Shown here piece by piece: positions 22,727 through 33,106 of a DNA stretch of 64,000 nucleotides (positions are counted from its first letter, which is position 1; each line of letters begins with the position of its first letter). The stretch is from Reticulascus tulasneorum (Eukaryota; Ascomycota; Sordariomycetes; Glomerellales; Reticulascaceae): the NCBI GenBank assembly GCA_001557505.1, contig LSAX01000011.1:806001-870000 (forward strand), in the 5' to 3' direction. Position numbers and translations under genes: made by a program. A model generated the notes under the pieces. The model saw nothing but the letters and a program-made list of their open reading frames with translations. It was not told the origin of the DNA and did not search any database.

Positions 22727-23085
22727 GACAAGAGCGAGGTTGAAGAATTTTGCAAATTTTTGGACAACCGGAAGCCTGGAGTTATGTAATATTCTGTCTG
22801 TCCTGCAGTAATAGACCAAAAAGTCCCCGTCATGATCTCATGGATGCCGATACCTGTTCCTTTCCATAGATAACCCAAAATAAAAACAAGCCCAAATTGC
22901 AGAGACAAAAAAGCCAAGTCCACGAGCAGGAAAACAAAGACATTGGACACTGAGAACCACGTTCCTGTTGTTGAAGCGCAATGGAGTGCTTGCGCTATCC
23001 CTGTAGTCGACGGAGAACGGATGAGAAGCTGGTAACGTGAGAAGAAAAAATGTTGGAAATGAATGCAAAAACGCCGGAAGCTGGC
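22727..23085. other. Convergent 3' intergenic region
   Basis: Short space between the convergent HIS7 and antizyme genes. No gene seen. Confidence 0.5.
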
Positions 23086-24048
23086 CTATATCTCCATGCC
23101 CATAAACAGCCACTTCTTGCTCGTGACGTCCAAGTCATGCGCCCAATGGTCCAAAGCCGCAAGCTCGAATCCAACCCATTGCAGGCTCTTCATCAGTGCC
23201 TTTGCATCTTCTTCCTCCATTAAGCGGTCGATGCAAATGACGAGATGCTGGCAACCCAGAGGAGTATCCGCTAGTTCGATGAGAGCCATCAGACTGTCAC
23301 ATGTCAGCAAGAGAAGGTTTTGGGTGTAGAGACCGAGGGGAGGACGTACGCTTGCTTCAACTCCCTTCCAATCACACCAGCATCAAAGAAAGCGAACAGG
23401 GACTTTTCGTCCCCTTCTTCCGCTATAAAACCACGGAAACTAGCGCCGCCCGCATAGTCCCAGATCTCAAGCCAGGCAGAAACATCGGCGCCGGCAGGGG
23501 CCAGTATGCTCCCGCCGGCATGGCCAAAATGCCTTGCCATGATCTCGTCGTCCTCTGGTGGCGGCGTTTGTAAATTAACACCCATCAGGCCGGAGCCGTT
23601 CGAGCCAGTGCTCCTCTCACCGTGGAACACAGCCGTCATTGTCTCGCAAAAGAATCTCTCACATTCTTCCCTGATTGATAGTGCTGCCCCCCCTCGCCGG
23701 TTCATCCGTTTGCCGGGAATCTCGCGCCGCTTGTTGGATTTGGGAAGCAGGGCGAGTTCGTTGGATGATGTGATGGCGGCGAGGGGGGGGCTTGAGGGGG
23801 GGGATGGTAGGCCTGAGGTGGGGACCTCAGGAATACCACTCTGCCCCTGGTGAAGCCGTCAGTGAACGATCATGAGGAGGAGATGGCTAGAGAGTCATAC
23901 CTGTAACCCGGGTAGTGCAGTAGTGGAGACCCTTTAGGGTCGTGGCGGCGTCGACGAGGTAGCAGCTGGCAAGGACATTGGCCTGTCGGACAACGGCCTC
24001 GCCATGATTACTACTGTAATTATTATTCTGGTGTTTCATTGGCGCCAT
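23086..24048 (-). CDS. Ornithine decarboxylase antizyme, +1 frameshifted
   Basis: Three exons, 24048-23901, 23846-23350 and 23293-23086. The zero frame from ATG 24048 encodes 55 residues and stops at TGA 23829-23827, directly after TCC. Dropping one base there (+1) opens a frame of 228 residues carrying the antizyme domain: AWLEIWDYAGGASFRGF, LMALIELADTPLGCQHLVIC, then KALMKSLQWVGFELAALDHW. This matches the C-terminal fold that binds ornithine decarboxylase and targets it for ubiquitin-independent proteasome degradation. TCC-TGA is the classic polyamine-stimulated antizyme shift site. Total predicted product is 283 residues. Both introns restore frame (GTATGA...CAG, GTACGT...CAG). The gene is not broken: the in-frame stop is the regulatory device. 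The ORF2 segment just after the shift is Pro/Ser-rich. Confidence 0.9.
23827..23832 (-). promoter_or_regulatory. Programmed +1 frameshift site TCC-TGA
   Basis: On the minus strand the zero frame reads TGG TAT TCC TGA. Skipping the T of the stop gives GAG GTC and joins the antizyme domain frame. Same codon pair as the established antizyme frameshift site; high polyamine levels raise shifting in characterised species. Confidence 0.88.
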
Positions 24049-26599
24049 TGTTATAATTGTTCCAGCGTGAATGTCCTAGAGATATGTTGGGGGTTTATTT
24101 TTGGGATTGGAGAGCGTCGGAGTTCGGCAACGGGTTGGATGAGTCGAGGGGCGGGGTGGGACGGCGACTAAGTTTCAGTGATATCTCTTATTTGGGTAAG
24201 AAGTCGATTGGTGAGTCTGAGACGAGAGTATTGATTGGCCTTTTGTTGAGTGAGAAGATGGATGTTGAACGAGATCTCGAGTTTGACGGGAAAGGTTTAT
24301 GACTGCTGCTGGGTCGAGCGGACGGTAAACCGGGATTGCGGAGATGCGGTGAGTTGCTGGAGATGGAGAAGAGGAGAGAAATTGGAGAGGAGGGCTGGAT
24401 AAAAACCGACAATGTGAATTAGGTGGTTAGTTAGTGGCCAGGCCACTTTTTTTCCATCGAGTGCGGACGGTTTCGCTCGGGTTTGCCTCCACACAGACCA
24501 GTGGGGCTCTAGGCTTACGAAACTTGGAAAAGGCACCGCCTGAAAGCGCTGTGCAACCACACTGGCAATCCCGAGGTTGATCTGGAGGGTGCTCTTCTTA
24601 CCTCACTCTCTCGTCAATACATGGCCGATCCATCCACTCCCTGGAATCAGCCACCCTTTCAATTACAAATTTCAACTCGAGGGATTTCTGACCCGGACGC
24701 CTCCTGAATGGTGAATTTCCACTCAAGTCAAACCTAAGTGCTGGCGAACAGGTATGGACGATTTTGCGGTAGCACAGCATATCCCTACCGGCTGGACCAG
24801 CCCTTCCAAGCCCAATCCGGGGTCCGGCTGGGCAATTTGGGCATTTCTCACAATGGCATTCCTCCACGTGTATCGTATGAGAAGAGGATACCGCCAATAA
24901 TTGACCTGTAGGATGCCCTCCATCATGCATGTGGCCCATTTTAGTAGGATCTGACTCCCCATACCTTATCCATCAAATGTCCGCCCAAAAGTGAAGGTGG
25001 CTACGGTTAGTTGACTCCGAAGAACAATGGCAAACCAACACTGGTTAGCTAGTGATACGACAGCAGGGGAATGGCTGAAGAGGAGGAAAAGTTCAAGTAG
25101 GATTGGATGTCATGCCGATACATCCCCCATCCCCTGAGCTACTTCGTACAGCTGAGTGAGAGAGCATCAAGGAGTCTCCGGATTCGGCATTTTGACATGG
25201 ACCCGCCAAGTGTATTTTGTCAGTCTCCGGCGGTCGTCGGTGTCCTCGGAGTCCAATCAGATGGTTCACCACGGGAAGGATATCAGGATCACTTGACTCC
25301 AAGACCCCACCCCTTGCTGGCAATCACCTCACCAAAGGAGTCAATCAACTCGCACACCATTGTCCACGGAGTAGGAATAGCGCGGCTAGCGAAGGGATGT
25401 ATGTGTACCCAGCCAAGTAGCTGGGAAGGATCCTGGAATAGACGGGACATTTATCCAAACATCAAGGACGCTGAAGTGAGTGAGTGAGAGAGTGACAAAC
25501 AAGTCCGCTCGACTTGGACCCTGAGAGGTGGATACACAAGTAGCTTTCAGAGGGGTCACATCCCCCCCCTGCACCAACGTGGTGATCTGTAACTACCTGC
25601 CTTACCTTCCTTGCTGCAATGGCTGTCCAAAGGATACTCGACTACATAATTCATATGAAAAATTAACATGAAGGTTCGATTACATTCAGCTTGATAGTTG
25701 CCGTAGTGCCGTCTGCATATTCAGGCTCGTACCGTACATCTCATATCATTTGGATATTCTCCCCACTCGTCGCTATCAGGACCGGAGGAACCTCCGGATG
25801 TTGCTGTACAATCTGATAGGCAATTCGGCTCTTTTATGGCGAAGATCGCTGGCTGGGCGGTTGGTCAGACACTTCCGGGACCAAACAGTCAGTCATGCTC
25901 TCTGCGCAAAACATGCCATTCCACCCCAATCCAGCAATCTGCACCAAACTCCACTAACGGGTGGCGCAGAGAAGTTCAGTCACTAAGTCTGCGGAGTGTC
26001 AAAAGGTAAAAGCGGTGGACTGAGGAAAGATATGCAGGGTACCGCTCCATCCCACACACCCCAGTCCATCAACCCCAAAGCGCCTTATCGCCTACTTATC
26101 GATAACGCCCGGCAACGGGGAGGGGCGGTCACTGCTCTGATCCTCACGCACGGGCTGGGGTGTGTGGTCGGGTGCCCAAATGACCTGGAATCCCCTTTCA
26201 TGATCGGAGGCACGCGGACAAGATAGTTTCACAAAGTGAAGCTAGAAAAGAAATGCTAGTTTTCTTTTTGCAATCTGCCGCCAGTCCTTTGACGTTCTCC
26301 ATTCCCCATGTAACTTCAATATCCTGAAACCTCTGTGATTCATTGCTTCTCCGTGCACAAACACATCGACCATGCGCGTGGCTGCAGATCCCCTAACCGT
26401 CGACTGAAAAGGTACGGATCATGAGTAACGACCCCTCCATTCCGCCATCGCAACCTCGTCTACAGCCAACCACGTTCCGGTGGCTCCGGCTGCGAACCCC
26501 GTTCTGAGCTGACTTTAAGAACAGCCTCTCTTCCAGATGCGATTTGCGAGCTCGAATCATAGGAGATAGAGTCCACCTCGGCGATTCTGAACATCCACC
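24049..26599. other. 2.5-kb gene-poor interval
   Basis: Divergent upstream region of the antizyme and Yippee-like genes. Many short frames, none with a recognisable family or consistent splicing. Long leaders are plausible for both genes, and an unrecognised noncoding RNA is possible but unsupported. Confidence 0.45.
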
Positions 26600-27421
26600 A
26601 TGGCGCCTCCGACGACGGTCGTGACTGCGCGACCGACTTTCCCCATCTACTTGCTACCCAGCTTCAAGATCCCGTTCCGCCGCCGCCAGACCGGCTCCTC
26701 CATATCGTCTGCCTCCTCAAATGATGACTCAATATCCTCGCTGGGCAGCTCTCCCAGCTCTCCCAGCTCATCCCTGGCGACCACCCCGAGCGGGTCGCCG
26801 CCCTTGCCCACTTATTTCGATGCCATGTCCGGGAGCCCAGAGAAGACGGGCCCACTGACGGAGCGACTGGCGCGCACCAGCCCCGACACCCTCCGCTGTT
26901 CGGGCTGCTCTGCTGATATCGGCTTCGCGGCCCAGATAGTCAGTAAGGGCTTCACCGGTCGCTACGGCCGAGCCTATCTCGTCTCTCCGCCCGTCGACCA
27001 GGAGAATAAGCCGACGATGCGTGACTTGATCAACATCAAGGTCGGCAAGCCGGAGAACAGACAGCTGGTGACCGGCTGGCATGTTGTGGCGGATATCCAA
27101 TGCGCAGTGTGCACCAACAAGCTGGGCTGGAAGTACGTGGACGCCAAGGAGCAGAGCCAGAAGTACAAGGTTGGCAAGTTCATTCTCGAGACTGAGCGGG
27201 TCGTGTGCTACCGCACCTGGGAGGACATTCTCGTCCCTCAGATGGAGGGAATGAAAGCAAAGACCAAGAAAGCCGGTCTTGACAAGCGCGACGAGGTTGT
27301 GTTTGACTCCGATGACGAGGATGAGTGCGAGGACATTTTTGCCGGCACCTGGGATCCTGAAGTCGTAGCAAAGCGGCGGAGCCGGAAGGTGGGCGTCAAG
27401 AGGAAGCAGAGCTCCGGATAG
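26600..27421 (+). CDS. Yippee-like zinc-binding protein
   Basis: Single exon, 273 residues, with a good start context (CCACCATGG). The N-terminal 95 residues are Ser/Pro-rich and probably disordered. Residues of about 97-215 form the Yippee domain: LRCSGCSADIGF (first CxxC), FTGRYGRAYLV, then CAVCTNKLGWKYV (second CxxC) and QKYKVGKFILE. The two CxxC pairs bind one zinc ion in this family. Yeast Moh1 is the relative; the family is linked to the cell cycle and stationary-phase survival, and the domain also occurs in cereblon and Mis18. The C-terminus is acidic then basic. Biochemical role unknown. Confidence 0.92.
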   Translation: MAPPTTVVTARPTFPIYLLPSFKIPFRRRQTGSSISSASSNDDSISSLGSSPSSPSSSLATTPSGSPPLPTYFDAMSGSPEKTGPLTERLARTSPDTLRCSGCSADIGFAAQIVSKGFTGRYGRAYLVSPPVDQENKPTMRDLINIKVGKPENRQLVTGWHVVADIQCAVCTNKLGWKYVDAKEQSQKYKVGKFILETERVVCYRTWEDILVPQMEGMKAKTKKAGLDKRDEVVFDSDDEDECEDIFAGTWDPEVVAKRRSRKVGVKRKQSSG

Positions 27422-27869
27422 AGGCACCGAGTTGCAGCACATATCTTGTTCGGGGATTGATTTGGGATTTGGAGTTGGTTCTGGACAGGGCGTTTGCATT
27501 GGGTTGAGACAACACTATACCACTCTGGCTTGACGCGTAGCATGAAAGTGCTGGATTAATACCCCTTTTAGATATCTCCATGGTTTAGGCATTTCATGGT
27601 AGGACTTTTGTTTAATGAGCACCAGTACAGTATGTACATTTCCAGGATGGAAAGGTTAAACATCAATGAGTTTTCACTACATCAAAGCTTGCACATCACA
27701 CGCCTTGTCTCAATTCATGGTGAAGCCTCCAAAATTGGGTGCCCAGTCTTTGATTTTGCCCTCAGGCATATGCTGGCATCTGACTGTATTTTATACAGTT
27801 CATGGGTCCCTACTCCACAGAATATCGTGAGCAGACGGGGATTAGCGACATTGTGGCTTTGAGTAACAC
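27422..27869. other. Convergent 3' intergenic region
   Basis: Between the convergent Yippee-like and dipeptidase genes. No gene seen. Confidence 0.5.
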
Positions 27870-29359
27870 CTACACCATAGGCTCTTCAGCAACATAGTGC
27901 AAATAGGCCCCCAAAAGCTTGATTCCTTCGATGTAGTTTCGCTTATCCAACTTCTCGTTGATCGAGTGGGCACCGTCTGTGGAGCTACCCATCGGAAGTA
28001 GAAGCACGTTCTTGCCGGTGGCTTGCTCGAAGGTAAGGGTAACGGGAATGCTGTTGCAGATGTGTTAGCTTCGATTCTGGGGCCTTTTCGCCAGATGAGA
28101 GTGTCATACCTTCCACCTTCCCGAGTGAAATCGGGCTGTACGCCCCATACTCTTTCAACAGCTCTTGCTGCGGCTGAGAAGTTCCAGTGCTTTGGTGAAG
28201 CAACCCACCACTTACCACAGTGCTGGGCGAATACTTTCATCGTGTTCTTGCTACCGAGCTTGGCAAACTCGTCGTTGATATACTTGTACACCAGCTCGTT
28301 CGTGGCCTCAATCTCCATGTTAGGAACAGTTCGGATTGAGAACTTGCCAATGACCTTGGCAGGGATGACCGTCTTCGCACCGGGTGCTGAGAAAGCACCC
28401 TCGATCCCGTGGAGTGAAAGAGAGGGGTACCGCCATCGAGCCATGAGGGTTGGCTTCTTGTCCTCGAAAATGGTAGTCTTGCTGCCAAGTGCCTCGTGGA
28501 GTGTCTCCATTGTGAAGGCAATACCGTCGTAAAGCCCCTCCTCATCACTCGTGATTGGCGCTACTTGATCCATGATACCAGGAACCTGAATCTTGCCATT
28601 TGTATCCACAAGCTTACCCAACAGCCGCACCAAGTCCGTCATTGGCTCTTGTGCTGTGCCACCGAAGACACCACTATGCAAATCTGCGCCAGGACCTGAG
28701 ACCTCGAGAGAGTAGTAGTTGACTCCACGGAGACCGTAGGTCAGGCAAGGCTTCTCGGTTCCGAGCCAGTAGTTGTCCGAAATACAAACTGCGTCGGCAT
28801 CTGCAAAGTATTTCTTTGCCTCGGCGTTGATAAGATCGTCCAGTCCTTCAGAGCCGTATTCCTCCATGCCCTCGAAGCACATCAGTAGGTTGACAGGGAA
28901 GTCCAAGCCAATCTTCTGGTGAGCTTCAATGGCGTTGAGCCATCCCAAAACTGGGCCTTTGTCATCTGTAGATCCTCGGCCAAACATTCTGCCCTTCTCG
29001 TCCACAGTCAGGTCGAACGGCTCGGTAGCCCAGCCGTCCGTCAACTCGGCAGGCTGTACATCGTAGTGACCGTATACGAGAATGGTTCTCTTATTCTTAT
29101 CGCTTCCATATCGTGCCAAGATCACCGGGGGGAGGTCAAGGTCGGGATGGTCGGGCTGTTTACCAAGCGGTCGAATCTCGACTGAAGCTCCGAGAGCCTT
29201 CAGCTCATCGGCGAGGAAATGGCCCATGCGAACGACATCGGGACGGCGGGCGGCCTCGGCGGACACGGAAGGAATTGCCACAGCTTTCCGGAGGCGTTCG
29301 ATGTAGTGGTCGGAGTCGGTGTCGACCTGCTTGAAGAAGCTATCGAGTTGGGGAGCCAT
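27870..29359 (-). CDS. DUG1: Cys-Gly metallodipeptidase, M20 family (Dug1/CNDP2-like)
   Basis: Two exons, 29359-28110 and 28050-27870, giving 476 residues, matching CNDP2 (475) and yeast Dug1 (481). M20 metal-site motifs are all present: [11 protein letters not shown] (His), [14 protein letters not shown] (bridging Asp), [13 protein letters not shown] (Glu pair, general base), CISDNYWLG (Asp) and [13 protein letters not shown] (His, encoded by exon 2). The dimerisation-domain stretch is around [13 protein letters not shown]. The enzyme hydrolyses Cys-Gly and other dipeptides in the cytosol, completing glutathione breakdown in yeast. The intron splits a Ser codon (AG|C). The frame is open far upstream of the [13 protein letters not shown] is the family's start. 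Divergent from MPE1. Confidence 0.95.
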
Positions 29360-29665
29360 CTTTGTTGCTTGATGGGCTTTGATGGCAGCAGTGAGATAGA
29401 ATCGAGGCGTCTCAACTGGATTATAGATTCGAATTGGCTTGACTATATAGGACTTTCTCGATTTAAAACGAGGGCAGTAAAGTGTCCGGAGAAGGCAGGT
29501 GCGGGGCATTACGCATACCTTCTGCATCGGGCGTATAAGGTGCAACAACTTTACCTGCACTTTGCAATCCTGTACTGCACATTCAAGCTGCCATTGCGGG
29601 GCAGCCAATATGGAGGGTTTCCATCGGCCATCGGCCTGCGCCGGCAGCCATAAGTGGTGCTGGAT

Positions 29666-29671
29666 CACGTG
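29666..29671. promoter_or_regulatory. E-box CACGTG (copy 1)
   Basis: Palindromic CACGTG, 307 nt upstream of the dipeptidase start and 46 nt from a second copy. Bound by bHLH factors such as Cbf1 or Pho4 in yeast. Use here is inferred. Confidence 0.35.
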
Positions 29672-29711
29672 AGAAGCTTTCTAGCAATATCGATTAGAAA
29701 TGTGTGTTGGT

Positions 29712-29717
29712 CACGTG
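29712..29717. promoter_or_regulatory. E-box CACGTG (copy 2)
   Basis: Second CACGTG in the same promoter, again preceded by T (TCACGTG), the form preferred by Cbf1. Pairing with copy 1 makes chance occurrence less likely. Confidence 0.35.
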
Positions 29718-30516
29718 GCACTGGTCTTTTCGCCTCTACGCCTTTCTTCGGAGTTTCTGCTGGGCGCCTCCTCCTTTCGCTGCGAGCAGCCTATTTCATT
29801 GCACCACGCCTCTTCTCTCCCCTTTTCCCTTCATCCTCTCCCCATCTCCCAAACAACCTTCCGATCCTTTTCCCAACCCGCCATAATCTACCCTGGAAGC
29901 GATTCATCGACTCCTGTTAGATTTGCCTTGTGAATTTTCGCATTCCACTATAATAATTCGACAAGATCGACTTCCCAGTTGCCTTCTCTTCTGCTGACGA
30001 TTAACTCCTTCTCGACCACCCAGTGTCCGTAGGCGTCATCGCCATTTTCTTCGTCGATAGAGTGTGCAGGAAGGATCGCGCGCAAGCCATCTTTACGAAG
30101 TGTTCATATTGACTTGGGGAGCATTCTGGCCAACTGAAAATATCGTCGACTGATGGTGTTGTGGTTCTGAGGTGATTTGGATGTGAGGAGGGAATAATAG
30201 GCTGCCTTTTTCTTACCACTTTGGTGTCGGCCACTTGGGCTTTGTACTCTTCTCTACACCGCCTGACCCATTTCACATTTGTCCTTTCAAGTAAATCAGA
30301 ATTGATTTCATTACTTTGAGAGTTGAAAGAACACGAGAGACATCAGAAAAAAAATTCTACTAGCATCACATCACATAACCAAATAGCTCTTCGTCTTCCT
30401 GCGATCTGCGATCATCGAACCCATCAACGCCACTCAAATTTAGCATCTAACCAGTGTTTTCCAGCAGCAAGGACTGATCCAAGAGTTCTTGTTTGGATAC
30501 TAGGCACGTTTACATC

Positions 30517-32579
30517 ATGGCGTCTTCAGTATTCTTCAAATTCAAGTCGCAGAGGGAACCAACGCGCGTGGAGTTTGATGGTACTGGAATATCTGTGTTT
30601 GAACTCAAGCGTGACATAATCCTGAAGAGTGGCCTCGGTGATGGCACAGACTTCGACCTCGCCATCTACACAGAAGACGGCAGTGAAGGTAAGAATCGGC
30701 TTGATTGCTCAGTATCGTTTGCAACCACTAACCTGATCATAGAATATGACGATGACACCACTATCATCCCGCGATCCACCACAGTCGTCGCCCGTCGACT
30801 GCCTGCGTCAAAACCAGGGGCTGGTCGCGGTGCTCGATATGTCTCGGGCAAGATGCCTGTCACTGCTAAGAACTCATCCCGCAAGGAGCAGGCGGTCAAG
30901 GCAGCGACTGCCAAAGCCACCTCCAACGCCTTCAGTCAGATGAACAGTGCCATGACCGAGGAAGAAAAGATGGCAGCTATGTTCCAAGCCCAAACCGAGC
31001 AATGGTCGGCCCAACAAGAGGAGATGTCTCAGTAGGTTATACCATACAATCCTTTTCATACAGTACTAACCTGGACCCTAGTCAAACCGCAGTATTCAAA
31101 CCTGGTGCCAAGAAAGCGGCGAACGTTCCTGATCACGATCCACCAAATGGGTATATCTGCTATCGGTGTGGAGAAAAGGGACACTGGATTCAACTTTGCC
31201 CAACTAACGACGATCCTGAATTCGACAACCGGCCTCGAGTGAAGCGCACGACCGGCATTCCTCGATCATTTCTGAAAACTGTTGACAAGTCTGTGGCCCT
31301 TGCCCAGAATGGAGATGATGAGACCAAAAGACCGTCGGGTATCATGGTCAATGCTGAAGGAGAGTTCGTCATTGCTGAGCCTGACAAGGCCTCGTGGGAA
31401 CAATATCAGGCCAAGGCCAAGTCCTCAGCGTCTGCTACAAAGGCCATTGTCTTGGGAGACAAAGAGTTGCAGGAAAGAGGATTGGAATGCCCAATCGACA
31501 AAAAGATGTTCATAGACCCAATGAAGACCCCGTGCTGCCAGAAGACGTATTGCAATGATTGCATAACTAATGCTCTCATCGAAAGCGATTTCGTCTGTCC
31601 TGCCTGTTCTACTGAGGGCGTTCTTATTGATGATCTCAAGGCAGACGATGAGACGGTTCAGAAGATACAGGAGTTCCTGAAAGAGAAGACTGCTCAGGAA
31701 TCTAAGAGCCCGGTTGCGTTATCGCCCGCAGCTCCGCCCACGCCAGAGAAGAAGATGGAGGATATGAAGCTAGAATCCACAGAACACAAGTCCAAGTCCC
31801 CGACTCCACAGAAATCCCCAGCAAGAGCTCCGCCAGCTGAAGCAACAATTCAATCAAATTCGGCCACACCGGTGACTGCTCCAGCCAATTTGTCATCAGA
31901 CGACTCTAGCTCAAAGAAGAGACCAGCAGAGGAAAGCCTAGAGAACCCCAAGATTCCCAAGGCCCCAAAGGCAATGCAGAAGCAAATGGAGCAACGACAA
32001 CAGGGCATGATGGCCCAACCTGGTATGATGAATGGGATGCCAAACATGCCCATGAACCCCATGATGCCGTACAATGGCATGATGAATGGTTTCCCCATGG
32101 CCATGCCAAACATGCCTCCTATGCCAAACATGAATATGGGCATGCCGATGATGGGTATGATGAACCCAATGATGGGAATGCCCGGGTTCAACCCAATGAC
32201 CGGAGGTTTCCCGGATATGAATGCCAATGGCATGTTTAACAACTTCGGAAACCTGAACGGAGGTATGAACGGGGCCATGAACGGCGGCATGAACGGTGGT
32301 ATGAATGGTGGTATGAACGGAGGCATGAACGGAGCTATGAATGGTGGTATGAACAGCGGTATGAATGGTGGTATGAATGGTGGTATGAACAGCGGTATGA
32401 ACGCTGGAATGACTGGGATGAACATGAACGGAGGAGGCATGGGTTTCAACTCTCAACAGAGACACAACTTTACTCAACCAAACAATGAAGACGAGGCCTA
32501 CTTCCGAAGGCCGGTAAACCCACAAAGACACCAAAACCGCCAACGCAGAGTGCGGCCTAGCGACTACCGGGAACTATGA
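30517..32579 (+). CDS. MPE1: Cleavage/polyadenylation factor subunit Mpe1 (RBBP6-like)
   Basis: Three exons, 30517-30688, 30743-31031 and 31082-32579, giving 652 residues. Residues 1-75 are a DWNN ubiquitin-like domain (VFFKFKSQREPTRVEFDGTG; YDDDTTIIPRSTTVVARRLP). A CCHC zinc knuckle follows at 180-193 (CYRCGEKGHWIQLC). A RING/U-box-like motif starts at C290 (CPIDKKMF...CCQKTYCNDC...CPAC). This order is unique to the Mpe1/RBBP6/Snip1 group. Mpe1 is a core nuclear subunit of the mRNA cleavage and polyadenylation factor and contacts the poly(A) signal. The C-terminal third is low complexity, with Met/Asn/Gly repeats. Intron 2 has a perfect TACTAAC branch point, and both introns keep frame. Confidence 0.95.
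32255..32440 (+). repeat. 12-bp tandem repeat coding Asn-Gly-Gly-Met
   Basis: About a dozen imperfect copies of a 12-nt unit (ATGAATGGTGGT and variants) inside MPE1, encoding MNGG/MNGA/MNSG units. Third-position variation between copies shows it is not a very recent expansion, but copy number may vary between strains. Confidence 0.9.
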
Positions 32580-33106
32580 AGGTTTTCATATCTGCGTCAC
32601 CACCAGTCCAAATGACACAGCGCATCAACGAACCAACCCCATAGGTTGACTTGTATATTAAGAAACTTACATTGCATCACGCCTCAACTGGCTGGCATTC
32701 TGGAATATGGCATCGACTTGGTCAGCCAGGGTTGGGCAGGCCTTGATCAAGAAGGCGTTTAGGAGCCGAGGGGAGTTTTTGTCTCTCTCAAGGGAACGGA
32801 TAAATGGGAAATTAGGTGGCAGAGAGATGAACGATTCTGCCCCAAACAAATACAGGACTGACTGTCAGAGGCACGGCTCAAATTGGCTTGCACAGCATGC
32901 ATCACAATGTTGGTGTGCTTCAAATACTTCAATAGAGAATCAAACAAGTCTCTTAACACATGTTCCGGGTATCAACCCATGGTGAATGTATTCTATGCCT
33001 TGTGACTCCATATGCTATCCTTCCATCATCATAGCCCATGTATTCTCATGATTCACATGTGCCTCCTTCAATTTTTCTGCCCCCGCCCGACCACTAATGT
33101 CTGCTC
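32580..33106. other. Convergent 3' intergenic region
   Basis: Between the convergent MPE1 and GET3 genes. No gene seen. Confidence 0.5.

Larger units (their letters stand above)
29360..30516. promoter_or_regulatory. Divergent promoter region DUG1-like / MPE1
   Basis: 1157 nt between two divergent start codons, with two CACGTG E-boxes listed separately and a pyrimidine-rich stretch at 29740-29880. No gene inside. Confidence 0.5.

Noticed and set aside
23086..24048. Antizyme region as a pseudogene with a stop or frameshift error
   Set aside because: The single +1 shift falls exactly at the known TCC-TGA site and the rest of both frames is intact, so programmed frameshifting is the better explanation.
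31850..32543. Two long minus-strand frames of about 200 codons opposite MPE1
   Set aside because: Produced by the tandem repeat (Pro/Phe/Ile and His/Val repeats are reverse readings of Met/Asn/Gly codons).
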